DNA of 55,183 nt from Oscillospiraceae bacterium (GTDB lineage: Bacteria > Bacillota > Clostridia > Saccharofermentanales > Fastidiosipilaceae), in assembly GCA_028704415.1 (NCBI GenBank), contig JAQWFM010000007.1, forward strand, positions 1-55,183, in the 5' to 3' direction. Below the pieces are notes generated by a model. It made no database searches and was not told the origin of the DNA. It saw only the letters and a program-made list of their open reading frames with translations. The position numbers were made by a program, and so were the translations under genes. Shown here one piece after another: positions 34,982-43,280 of the stretch (position 1 is the first letter of the stretch; every line of letters starts with the position of its first letter).

Positions 34982-37543
34982 ATGACTGAGCAAGACCAAC
35001 CTAATTCACTTTCTGAATTCAGCAATGATGATCAGGACAACGGTGCACTGCCGGAGCCTGAGGAAGCTAACGTCCTTATCAGTGATCAGGTTCAGGTTCA
35101 GGATGATTATAAAACGATTGAACAGGAAATGAAGCAGGAGGATTCGCTGCGGCAGGCCCGGGAAGACCCGGCACCCCCAGTGGAAAAGGCACCTTTGCTG
35201 CCCTTATATGAACTGGTGGTATTACCAGCCATGTCCAGCAGTTTTGAGGTGGCGCGGCCTGGTTCGGTCGCGGCGCTTAAAGAAGCCATGGCCAGTGACC
35301 TGACCTTGCTGCTGGCTCCTCAGCTTGATCTATCTGCCGACTGGCCGGTGCCAGACCAGATTGCACCGATTGCCTGCCTGGCCAAAGTGACGGAATTGCT
35401 GGAGGTCAAAAACCGGCCCGCCTACCGGGTTAAGGTAGAGGGCCTGAGCCGGGTTAAGCTGACCGATATCCGGGAGGCCGGCGCCGAAGCCGGTTATAAG
35501 GCCCTGTACCAACGCTTAACAGCTCAGGCAGAACCTGAACCGGATTTAAAACTGGAAGCTTTGCGCCGTAATCTGACCGACGCTTTCAGACAGTACGTAA
35601 TGGTCACCGGCCGCGGCTCAGTGGAGGTGGTCAACTCTTTACGCCAGATCAAATCAGGTGATAAACTGACGGATTTGATTTGCAGCAATGTGGATCTTTC
35701 CTACAGCGATCAGATTGATCAGCTGACGGAAGTCTCATTACTGAAGCGAATGCTAAAACTGCTTCAAAAGCTGCAGACTGAAATTGCAGTTGCCGGCATG
35801 CAGCATGATATTGAGGAAAAGGTCAAGCAAAAACTGGATCAGTATCAGCGGGAGTACTATTTGCGCGAGCAATTAAAAGTGATCCATGATGAGTTAGGTG
35901 ATGAAGAGAGCAGTGAGGAAGAAAGCCAGCGGTATCTCGATCAGCTAAAAAAAATGCCTTTTGATGCCAAAGACCGGGATTACCTGGAAAAGGAAATTCA
36001 CCGCCTGGCTAAATATCCGCCCAATTTCCCGGAAGCGGCCGTATCCAGATCCTATCTGGATCTGGTTTTTGAGTTGCCCTGGGGGCACTGCTCTAAAGAT
36101 AAATTGAATCTGGCTGCTTGCCGCAGGCAATTAGACCGGGATCACTACGGGCTGCAGACAATCAAAGAACGGATTCTGGAGTATTTGGCGGTTATGAAGC
36201 GGCAAAAGTCGATGAAGGACGAAACTTACAAGGCGCCAATCCTTTGCCTGGTCGGCCCACCGGGCGTGGGCAAAACCTCCATAGCCCAGTCTATCGCTAC
36301 CGCCTTAGGCCGTTCCTATATTCGCATGTCTTTAGGCGGCGTAAAGGATGAAGCAGAAATCAGAGGGCATAGGCGTACCTATATCGGCGCCATGCCCGGG
36401 CGGATTATCCAGGCCATTAAGCGGGCCGGGACGGATAACCCGCTGATTTTGATGGATGAAATTGACAAGCTGGGCAGTGACTACCGGGGAGATCCGGCTT
36501 CTGCTTTACTGGAGGTCCTGGATCCGGAGCAAAACCGCAGCTTTAGAGATCATTACCTGGAATTAAACTACGATCTGTCCCAGGTGTTGTTTGTTACCAC
36601 GGCCAACACCACTGAAACCATCCCGGATGCTTTACTTGACCGAATGGAGCTGATTGAACTGAGCGGGTATACGGAAGAAGAAAAAACGGAAATTGCCAGA
36701 CTGCACTTATGGCCCAAACAGCAAAAACTAAATGGACTGGCTGCCGGCGAACTGCGTCTGAGCAAGACGGCGATTCATGGGATTATAGAAGACTACACCC
36801 GGGAAGCCGGTGTCAGGCAGCTGGAGCAGCAACTGGCCAGAATAGCGCGACGCTGGCTGCTTAAAAAGGAAGAAAAGTCCGGCCCTTCAGCGGCGGCGCC
36901 CAATAAGCTGCTGCAGCGCCGGGACTTAACCCGTTACCTGGGGAAATCGCGCTACCATTATGATCTGGTTGATACCAAAGATCTGGTAGGACTTGCCAAC
37001 GGCTTAGCGTGGACCGTTAATGGCGGGGATATGCTCAACATTGAGGTCAGCGCGGTGAAGGGCAGCGGAAAACTTCAGCTAACCGGCCAGTTGGGTGATG
37101 TTATGCAGGAGTCAGCTAAAGTGGCGCTCAGCTATGTGCGCGGGCATGCCGCGGAATTGGGTCTGGATACATCCTACTGTGAAAAGACCGACATCCACAT
37201 CCATGTACCGGAAGGGGCTATTCCTAAAGATGGCCCGTCAGCAGGGATTACCCTGGCAGTAGCGGCCCTGTCCGCGTTGAGCGGGCGGCCGGTTAAACAC
37301 CAGGTCGCCATGACCGGTGAGCTGACGATCCGCGGACGGGTGCTCCCCATTGGCGGTCTGAAAGAGAAAATGATTGCCGCGCAGCGGGCCGGGGTTAAAA
37401 CCGTCCTGTTCCCCAGACAGAATGAAGCCGATCTTGATGACATTCCTGCTTCGGTAAAAGACAAACTTCAGCTTTGCCCCATCAACGACGCCCAAGAAGC
37501 TTTTGCCTTAGCTTTAGCCGCTGCCCCAGCGGGCAACTCCTGA
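34982..37543 (+). CDS. lon: ATP-dependent Lon protease
   Basis: Cytoplasmic AAA+ protease that degrades damaged and regulatory proteins. 853 residues. An acidic, Gln-rich extension of about 70 residues precedes the LAN domain (PLLPLYELVVLPAMSSSF). A coiled coil with KVKQKLDQYQREYYLREQLK leads to the AAA module (Walker A GPPGVGKTS from residue 425, Walker B LILMDEIDKLG, R-finger region) and the protease domain with the Ser753/Lys796 dyad in PKDGPSAGIT and GGLKEKM. Usual Lon is about 770-820 residues, so the extra length is mainly N-terminal. Its last 76 bp overlap the convergent ABC gene. Confidence 0.97.
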   Translation: MTEQDQPNSLSEFSNDDQDNGALPEPEEANVLISDQVQVQDDYKTIEQEMKQEDSLRQAREDPAPPVEKAPLLPLYELVVLPAMSSSFEVARPGSVAALKEAMASDLTLLLAPQLDLSADWPVPDQIAPIACLAKVTELLEVKNRPAYRVKVEGLSRVKLTDIREAGAEAGYKALYQRLTAQAEPEPDLKLEALRRNLTDAFRQYVMVTGRGSVEVVNSLRQIKSGDKLTDLICSNVDLSYSDQIDQLTEVSLLKRMLKLLQKLQTEIAVAGMQHDIEEKVKQKLDQYQREYYLREQLKVIHDELGDEESSEEESQRYLDQLKKMPFDAKDRDYLEKEIHRLAKYPPNFPEAAVSRSYLDLVFELPWGHCSKDKLNLAACRRQLDRDHYGLQTIKERILEYLAVMKRQKSMKDETYKAPILCLVGPPGVGKTSIAQSIATALGRSYIRMSLGGVKDEAEIRGHRRTYIGAMPGRIIQAIKRAGTDNPLILMDEIDKLGSDYRGDPASALLEVLDPEQNRSFRDHYLELNYDLSQVLFVTTANTTETIPDALLDRMELIELSGYTEEEKTEIARLHLWPKQQKLNGLAAGELRLSKTAIHGIIEDYTREAGVRQLEQQLARIARRWLLKKEEKSGPSAAAPNKLLQRRDLTRYLGKSRYHYDLVDTKDLVGLANGLAWTVNGGDMLNIEVSAVKGSGKLQLTGQLGDVMQESAKVALSYVRGHAAELGLDTSYCEKTDIHIHVPEGAIPKDGPSAGITLAVAALSALSGRPVKHQVAMTGELTIRGRVLPIGGLKEKMIAAQRAGVKTVLFPRQNEADLDDIPASVKDKLQLCPINDAQEAFALALAAAPAGNS

Positions 37544-39300
37544 TTCAGATACAGACTGCCGGGTGCCTGCGCTTCATAAAGTCTGGCATACCGGCCGCCT
37601 TTTTTCAGCAAGGCTTCATGACTCCCTTCTTCCTGGATACCTTCGTCATCAATATAAACAATTTTGTCCGCGTTGCGAATCGTGGACAGACGATGCGCAA
37701 TGACCAGACTGGTACGGCCTTCCGCCAGCTTATCCAGCGAACGCTGAATCTTAATCTCTGTATTGGTGTCCAGGGCGGAAGTTGCTTCGTCCAGGACAAG
37801 TATGGCGGGATCTTTAAGGAAAATCCGGGCTATGCTGATCCGCTGTTTTTGCCCGCCGGACAGCCGGGCTCCCCGTTCGCCAACTTCTGTATCGTATCCC
37901 TCAGGCAGACTTTCAATGAAGTCATGGATTTCGGCCTTTTTGGCCGCGGCAATGATCTCCGCATCGGTAGCATCAATCCGGCCGTAGCGGATGTTGTCGC
38001 GCACGGAGGCCGCAAACAAAAAGACATCCTGCTGCACAATGCCGATCTGACGGCGGAGACTCAATAAGGTTACTTGTCGGATGTCATAGTTATCAATGGT
38101 TATGCGGCCGCTCTTAACATCATAGAAACGCGGTAAGAGCTGACATAAGGTGGTCTTGCCACCGCCGGAGGGACCAACCAGCGCTACCTTTTGCCCTGAA
38201 GCTATCGCCAGACTGACTTGATCCAGCACCTTATGCTGACCGTCATACGAGAAGCTGACCCGGTCAAAAACAATATTGCCCTTTACCTGAGGTAAGTCGG
38301 TGGCATCAGGCGCGTCCACTATATCAGGCTCCAGCCGCATCAGATGGAGGAAGCGGCGGAAGCCGGCCATACCATTGGCATACTGTTCAAAAAATGAAAC
38401 CAGTTTGCGAATGGGGGTCAGGAAAGAGTTGACAAATAAGGTGAAGGTTAAAAGATCGGTTAAGGTCATCATACCCTTAACTAAAAAAATCGCGCCAATG
38501 GCTATGACCACAATATTAAGTGTTGACGTGCTTAACTCCATTCCGCTGTTAAAAACCGCCATGGCCTGATAAAAACCGCGTTTGGCATCCCGGTAGTTCT
38601 GGTTGCCGGCTTCGAATTTTTCTACCTCATAATCTTCATTGGTGAAAGCCTTGGCTACTCTGACCCCGGAAATAGCGTTTTCCAGATCCGCGTTGATGAC
38701 CGCTGTCTTTTCCTTGACTTTGGCAGAGGCATCAGCCATCCGGCGACGGGTCAGCACCGTGATCAGGACAATCAGCGGGATCATAATCAGCAGGATCAGC
38801 GCCAGCTGCCAGCGGATCATCATCATGGCTATGAATGAACCGATCAGCGTGACCAGCGCGATGAACAGATCTTCCGGGCCATGGTGGGCCAGCTCAACGA
38901 TTTCAAACAGATCACTGACGACCCGGCTCATCAGATGGCCAGTCCTGGCGTGATCATAAAAACTAAAACTCATGGTCTGAAGGTGAGTAAAGAGGAGGGA
39001 ACGCATATCCGCCTCCATCCGAACCCCCAGCAGATGCCCCCAGTAAGTTACGACATATTGCAGCAGACTGCGGACTATAAAAGCCAGCAGCAATGCGAGC
39101 ATCATAACCGCAAAAAAACGATACCGGCCAGCCGGAATCAGCGTTTGCAAGCCATAACGGGTCAGCAGTGGGAAGGACAGATCAACCAGTGCGATGCCCA
39201 GGGCTGATACCAGATCCAGCAGGAGCAGGCCCAGGTGCGGTTTGAAGAAGGATAAGAAAATAGCCAGATTGGAAGCCTTTTGAAAGCGAGGGTCAGACAT
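37468..39300 (-). CDS. ABC exporter, membrane and ATPase domains fused
   Basis: Half-transporter of 610 residues, working as a homodimer or paired with another half. Six membrane helices in the first 320 residues (with the coupling segment between), then an ATPase with Walker A GPSGGGKTT, Q-loop, signature LSGGQKQRISIARI, Walker B ILVLDEATSALD and the switch His in IAHRLSTI. It is of the MsbA/lipid- and drug-exporter type; the substrate cannot be told. A single gene, so a homodimer is more likely. AAGGAG precedes the ATG on the minus strand. The C-terminal tail is Ala/Lys-rich and read antisense to the lon end. Confidence 0.92.
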   Translation of the reverse strand: MSDPRFQKASNLAIFLSFFKPHLGLLLLDLVSALGIALVDLSFPLLTRYGLQTLIPAGRYRFFAVMMLALLLAFIVRSLLQYVVTYWGHLLGVRMEADMRSLLFTHLQTMSFSFYDHARTGHLMSRVVSDLFEIVELAHHGPEDLFIALVTLIGSFIAMMMIRWQLALILLIMIPLIVLITVLTRRRMADASAKVKEKTAVINADLENAISGVRVAKAFTNEDYEVEKFEAGNQNYRDAKRGFYQAMAVFNSGMELSTSTLNIVVIAIGAIFLVKGMMTLTDLLTFTLFVNSFLTPIRKLVSFFEQYANGMAGFRRFLHLMRLEPDIVDAPDATDLPQVKGNIVFDRVSFSYDGQHKVLDQVSLAIASGQKVALVGPSGGGKTTLCQLLPRFYDVKSGRITIDNYDIRQVTLLSLRRQIGIVQQDVFLFAASVRDNIRYGRIDATDAEIIAAAKKAEIHDFIESLPEGYDTEVGERGARLSGGQKQRISIARIFLKDPAILVLDEATSALDTNTEIKIQRSLDKLAEGRTSLVIAHRLSTIRNADKIVYIDDEGIQEEGSHEALLKKGGRYARLYEAQAPGSLYLNQELPAGAAAKAKAKASWASLMGQS

Positions 39301-39430
39301 AATATTCTCCTTAAGTAAGCTACGCCGGCGGAGGCCAAAGGCAAACAGCCGCCAACCATCAGTTACTCTATTCTATCCTTATTTTTCTGCTGCGGCCAGG
39401 TAATTTACTGCCCGGAGATGGAGCCGGGTA

Positions 39431-39439
39431 TGCTAAAAT
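39431..39439 (+). promoter_or_regulatory. Extended -10 promoter before the Nudix-like gene
   Basis: TGCTAAAAT, identical to that before hprK; 36 bases before the start codon. Confidence 0.5.
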
Positions 39440-39475
39440 AAGCATGAAGCCATTTGACGCAAAGGGAGTGATGTA

Positions 39476-39898
39476 ATGCTGACCAGACCTTGCTCAGGCG
39501 GGATTGTGTTTTTCAGAAACAAAGTCCTCATTATGGAAAATGAAAAGCATGAGTGGATCCTGCCCCAGACCCGCATACCGCGTAATCATGATCCGGAACA
39601 AACGATACAGGAGTTTATTGAAAACCGATTGGGCCTGAATACAAGTATTCTGGGTCAGGCGGGTACCTCAAATTATGAGTTCTATTCTATAACTCGCATG
39701 CGTCCGGTGCGCAATGAGATTACCTGGTATGCCATGACCAGTACCACCAATCAACTCTTGCCCAAGCTGGACGCCAGCCTGTTAAGCGCGGGCTTTGCTT
39801 CTATGGAACAGGCGTTAAAGCAGATTACTTACTCTCAGGATAAATCAGTACTGATGCTGGCTTATCAGCGCTACCGGGAGCAACAGGCGGATGGTTAA
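39476..39898 (+). CDS. Nudix-fold protein with degenerate Nudix box
   Basis: 140 residues. The N-terminus (SGGIVFFRNKVLIMENEKHEWILPQ) follows the Nudix fold pattern where a strand with a conserved Trp-x-Leu-Pro leads into the Nudix box. The box itself should read G-x5-E-x7-REUxEExGU; here the aligned stretch is RIPRNHDPEQTIQEFIENRLGL, lacking the leading Gly and the metal-binding RE..EE set (EF and NR instead). It may be a non-catalytic binding protein. AAAGGGAGTG lies before the ATG. It heads the plus-strand group with YigZ, NYN and SGNH genes. Confidence 0.65.
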   Translation: MLTRPCSGGIVFFRNKVLIMENEKHEWILPQTRIPRNHDPEQTIQEFIENRLGLNTSILGQAGTSNYEFYSITRMRPVRNEITWYAMTSTTNQLLPKLDASLLSAGFASMEQALKQITYSQDKSVLMLAYQRYREQQADG

Positions 39899-39949
39899 TC
39901 AGCTGCAGGCCGGGCCGGCTTGTTTGCGTCAATCATGGAGGCGCCTGGC

Positions 39950-40621
39950 TTGACTTTACCAAATAAGGGACAGGATCAGCCTGCATATTTTACGGTCAGC
40001 CGTTCAGGTGAAAGCAGGCTTGAGGTAAAGCGGTCGGTTTTCATTGGCCTGGCCGCACCGGCTGAGGATGAGGCTATGGCTGCCGGCACCATAGCGCGCC
40101 AGCGGGCACTTTATCCGGACGCAAGACATCATGTATATGCCTGGCGGGTCAGACAGCCGCAGCAGCTGCAGCGCTTTTCGGATGACGGTGAACCCCACGG
40201 AACGGCCGGTCAGCCGGTCTTGACCGTATTGAGCAAAGCAGATCTTTGGCAGAGCATCCTGATTGTAACCCGCTACTTTGGCGGAACCTTGCTGGGAACC
40301 GGCGGTTTGGTAAGGGCTTACACGGATGCCAGCCGACTGGCCCTGGAAGCGGCGGAACTCAGCCAGATGACGGAAGGCTATGAGTATCATCTGAAACTAC
40401 CATACGCCTTATATGACCGCCTGAGCAGGGCCGTTGCTCAGCACGGCTGGCTATCCGGCCAACCTCAGTTTGGCGCTGAGGTTGGCCTCAGCGGCTTTAT
40501 ACCGGCCGGACACCGGCCAGCGTTTGAGGCCTGTGTCCGTGACTGCAGCCAAGGCCAGGTTAAACCTGTTTATTCTGCTTTGTGCTACCGGCCATTGGGA
40601 CTTGATTCAACCAGCACTTGA
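39950..40621 (+). CDS. YigZ/IMPACT-family protein
   Basis: 223 residues of the YigZ family, related to the N-terminal half of eukaryotic IMPACT; often binds ribosomes or RNA, exact role unknown. ARHHVYAWRV, RFSDDGEPHGTAGQPVL and VTRYFGGTLLGTGGLVRAY are the family's core, followed by a C-terminal ferredoxin-like domain. GGAGG at 39937-39941 sits eight bases before TTG at 39950, which I take as the start; ATG 39935 overlaps that site. Stop is 25 bp before the NYN gene. Confidence 0.85.
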   Translation: MTLPNKGQDQPAYFTVSRSGESRLEVKRSVFIGLAAPAEDEAMAAGTIARQRALYPDARHHVYAWRVRQPQQLQRFSDDGEPHGTAGQPVLTVLSKADLWQSILIVTRYFGGTLLGTGGLVRAYTDASRLALEAAELSQMTEGYEYHLKLPYALYDRLSRAVAQHGWLSGQPQFGAEVGLSGFIPAGHRPAFEACVRDCSQGQVKPVYSALCYRPLGLDSTST

Positions 40622-40646
40622 GAATACAGAGATAGGGAGATGCGAT

Positions 40647-41489
40647 ATGCAGGAAGATAACCATAACGTTCGCCTGGCCGTTTTAATTGACGCTGATAAT
40701 ATTTCATATCATTACATAAAGGGCCTGATGCAGGAAGTGGCCTTGCTGGGGACGCCAACCATTAAGCGGATTTACGGCGACTGGACCCGTCCCAATTTAA
40801 GCGGCTGGAAACCCCTGCTGCTGGATTATGCCATTACGCCGGTTCAGCAGTTTGGCTATACATATGGCAAAAATGCCACTGACTCGGCCTTAATTATTGA
40901 CGCAATGGATATTCTGTATGCAGAGCGCGTGGATGGCTTTTGTCTGGTTTCAAGTGATAGCGACTTCACCCGTCTGGCTACGCGGCTCAGAGAAGCCGGT
41001 AAAGTGGTCTACGGTATAGGGGAGCAAAAAACGCCCAATGCCTTTATTGCCGCCTGCGACAAATTTATTTACATAGAGATTCTGAATGATGGTGAGGACA
41101 ACGAAGAAGCCAGCCTGGATGAATCGGCTGATCCGGCCAATCCGCAGGAAGGCAGCGGCTGGCAGCCGGGGCTCCACAATATACCGCTGTCCCGTCCTGC
41201 CGTACGGACCATTCATAAGGTGGACGATGATGTGAAAAACCTCATCTATAACTGCATCATGGATCTGGCCGATGAACAGGGCTGGGCTTTTTTGGGTGAT
41301 GTCGGCAATCTGATCCTGCGGGTCAGACCTTCGTTTGATCCCCGAAATTATGGCTACTCCAAGCTGACCCCTCTGATCCGGGATATTGATGGGATTGAAA
41401 TCGATGAAAGAGCAACCGGGCAAAATAATGTCAAGCACATCTACATTCGCCTGAATGGCCGGCGTTATCCGGCGGAGGTTCAGGCCTGA
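40647..41489 (+). CDS. NYN-domain protein with C-terminal LOTUS/OST-HTH-like domain
   Basis: 280 residues. The N-terminal NYN/PIN-like nuclease fold (about 8-150; LabA/DUF88 group) keeps the acidic metal site: Asp15 and Asp17 in LIDADNIS, the Asp residues in NATDSALIIDAMDILY, and SSDSDFTRLATRLRE. After an acidic linker, about 195-275 resembles an OST-HTH/LOTUS RNA-binding domain (VKNLIYNCIMDLADEQGWAFLGDVGNLI, then FDPRNYGYSKLTPLI). Family members are thought to be RNases; target unknown. AGGGAG precedes the ATG at 40647. The frame open to 40434 overlaps YigZ. Confidence 0.85.
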   Translation: MQEDNHNVRLAVLIDADNISYHYIKGLMQEVALLGTPTIKRIYGDWTRPNLSGWKPLLLDYAITPVQQFGYTYGKNATDSALIIDAMDILYAERVDGFCLVSSDSDFTRLATRLREAGKVVYGIGEQKTPNAFIAACDKFIYIEILNDGEDNEEASLDESADPANPQEGSGWQPGLHNIPLSRPAVRTIHKVDDDVKNLIYNCIMDLADEQGWAFLGDVGNLILRVRPSFDPRNYGYSKLTPLIRDIDGIEIDERATGQNNVKHIYIRLNGRRYPAEVQA

Positions 41490-41505
41490 GCGGCCGGGTT
41501 CAGCT

Positions 41506-42252
41506 ATGACAGCGGGAGCAAGCCCAGCCCAGCCCTTAACGGTTCATCTCTGGGGTGATTCTGTCATGAAAGCGTTAATCTGGGATGAACCTGCCAGTCA
41601 GTATCGGGTTTTGCGGCCCTCACCGTTACGGCAAGCTGAACTGCCAGGCATCATCAGATTTCAAAACCACGCTCAAATTGGCGCAACGACTGAACACGCG
41701 CTCAAAACGGTGCCGCCTTTTTTGGCCTCAGACCGCGCTGGAGAAGCTGTATTGCTGGAGTTTGGCGGTAATGATTGTGACTTTAACTGGCGTGAGGTTG
41801 CCGCAAATCCGGATCTGGCCCATCAGCCGCATGTCCTGCCGGAGCGGTTTACCCATAATTTAACCCAATTGATCCGGCTGATTCAGAGCCGGCATATGTT
41901 GCCCCTGCTGATGACTTTGCCACCGGTAGACGGGCCGCGCTATCTGGCTTTCCTGTGCCGTCAAAAATATCTGGACCCCGGGCGTCTGCTGAGCTTTTTA
42001 GGCGATGCCAATCGTATTTCTCGCTTTCAGGAGCATTATTCCTGGCGGGTCCAGCAGTTGGCCGGTCAATTGAATTGTCCTCTGGTTGAGGTCAGACAGG
42101 CTTTTTTGACGCGAAGCGATTTTCATGCTTTAATCTGTGCAGACGGTATCCATCCATCTTCTTCAGGCCATGATTTGATCGCCAGCTGCATTAACGCTTT
42201 CTGGCAGTCAGCTGCCGCCAGCCCGCTTTGGAAAACGGCCGCAGGGGTCTGA
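41506..42252 (+). CDS. SGNH/GDSL-type esterase
   Basis: 248 residues. Block I GDSV holds the nucleophile (Ser19), block III GGND the oxyanion Asn, and ADGIHPSSSGHD the Asp-His pair. No signal peptide is evident, so it would act in the cytoplasm. Substrate unknown; such enzymes deacylate lipids, sugars or wall pieces. Start taken at the ATG at 41506, just after the NYN stop; an upstream frame from 41455 overlaps that gene. Confidence 0.85.
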   Translation: MTAGASPAQPLTVHLWGDSVMKALIWDEPASQYRVLRPSPLRQAELPGIIRFQNHAQIGATTEHALKTVPPFLASDRAGEAVLLEFGGNDCDFNWREVAANPDLAHQPHVLPERFTHNLTQLIRLIQSRHMLPLLMTLPPVDGPRYLAFLCRQKYLDPGRLLSFLGDANRISRFQEHYSWRVQQLAGQLNCPLVEVRQAFLTRSDFHALICADGIHPSSSGHDLIASCINAFWQSAAASPLWKTAAGV

Positions 42253-42287
42253 CGGCTGATTTAATAATTGAGAGGTAATTACATTAT

Positions 42288-43229
42288 ATGAGTCAGATTA
42301 AAACGCCTGACAACCACCTTCAGCAACCAAATCAACCGCCGTTTCCAACTCTCCTGTCCTGGCTGACACGGGTCTTAAAGGGCCTGCTCATCGGCATCGG
42401 CGCTATTTTGCCGGGGCTTTCCGGCGGGGTGCTGATGGTGATTTTTGGCATTTATGACCCTCTGATTCGCTTTCTGGGCAATTTGCGTAAGAATTTCTTC
42501 AAAAATCTGACTTTTTTTATTCCGGTCGGTATTGGCGGATTGCTGGGAATTTTACTTTTTTCAGGTGCCGTATCAGCGGCTTTTGGGCGCTTTGAAGCTC
42601 AGTTCGTCTGCTTGTTTGTTGGCTTTGTCGCCGGTACCTTACCCTCGCTTTATAAGGAAGCGGGTAAAAAAGGGCGGGGTCCCTTAGCCTATACCGTGAT
42701 GACTGCTATGGCTGTACTGGTTTTTGTCCTCATGCTGATTGGCGACAAAACGCTGACCGAATTAACCCCCAACACACCGGTATGGGTCCTGTCCGGTGCA
42801 TTGGTCGGCCTGGGTTTTGTGGTGCCGGGCCTGTCACCGTCCAACTTTTTGATGTATTTTGGCCTGTACAAAAAGATGACGGATGCCATCAGTGCCATGC
42901 AGCTGGGGGTCATTATTCCCTTACTGCTGGGGGTTATCCTTTGTGTGTTGTTGTTTGCCAAATTAGTCAGCTGGCTATTTGACCGTTATTATGCCGTTTT
43001 ATACCACGGCATTGTGGGGCTGGTTATAGGCTCTTCCTTAGCTTTGTTTCCAACCATTATTGTACCGGCTTTCGGCGCCGATAAACTGAGCCAAAGCGGC
43101 CTTACCCTGGCAGGCGCGCTCATCTTTGCCGCGGCTTTGCTGGTTATTGGAACGGTACTGTCATATCTCTTCAGCTTATTAGAAAAGCGCTATCCCAGGG
43201 AAAGTGACGCGGCGGCCTCAAAAGATTAG
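42288..43229 (+). CDS. DUF368 membrane protein, probable polyprenyl-phosphate transporter
   Basis: 313 residues with about eight membrane helices. The family motifs are GIGAILPGLSGGVLMVIFGIYDPLI near residue 42 and its internal repeat GLGFVVPGLSPSNFLMYFGLY near 178. DUF368 proteins (PopT) were shown to recycle undecaprenyl phosphate across the membrane in some bacteria, so a role in wall carrier recycling is likely. GAGAGGT lies before the ATG. It lies between an SGNH esterase and the GH77-like gene. Confidence 0.88.
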   Translation: MSQIKTPDNHLQQPNQPPFPTLLSWLTRVLKGLLIGIGAILPGLSGGVLMVIFGIYDPLIRFLGNLRKNFFKNLTFFIPVGIGGLLGILLFSGAVSAAFGRFEAQFVCLFVGFVAGTLPSLYKEAGKKGRGPLAYTVMTAMAVLVFVLMLIGDKTLTELTPNTPVWVLSGALVGLGFVVPGLSPSNFLMYFGLYKKMTDAISAMQLGVIIPLLLGVILCVLLFAKLVSWLFDRYYAVLYHGIVGLVIGSSLALFPTIIVPAFGADKLSQSGLTLAGALIFAAALLVIGTVLSYLFSLLEKRYPRESDAAASKD

Positions 43230-43280
43230 GAGCAGTCACCGGTTTGTCGGGCGTGAGCGGCAGCCGGCGGGGAGGACAAG

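Noticed and set aside
37474-38067. 197-residue plus-strand frame after lon
   Set aside because: It runs antisense to the ATPase domain of the ABC exporter and shows no motif of its own.
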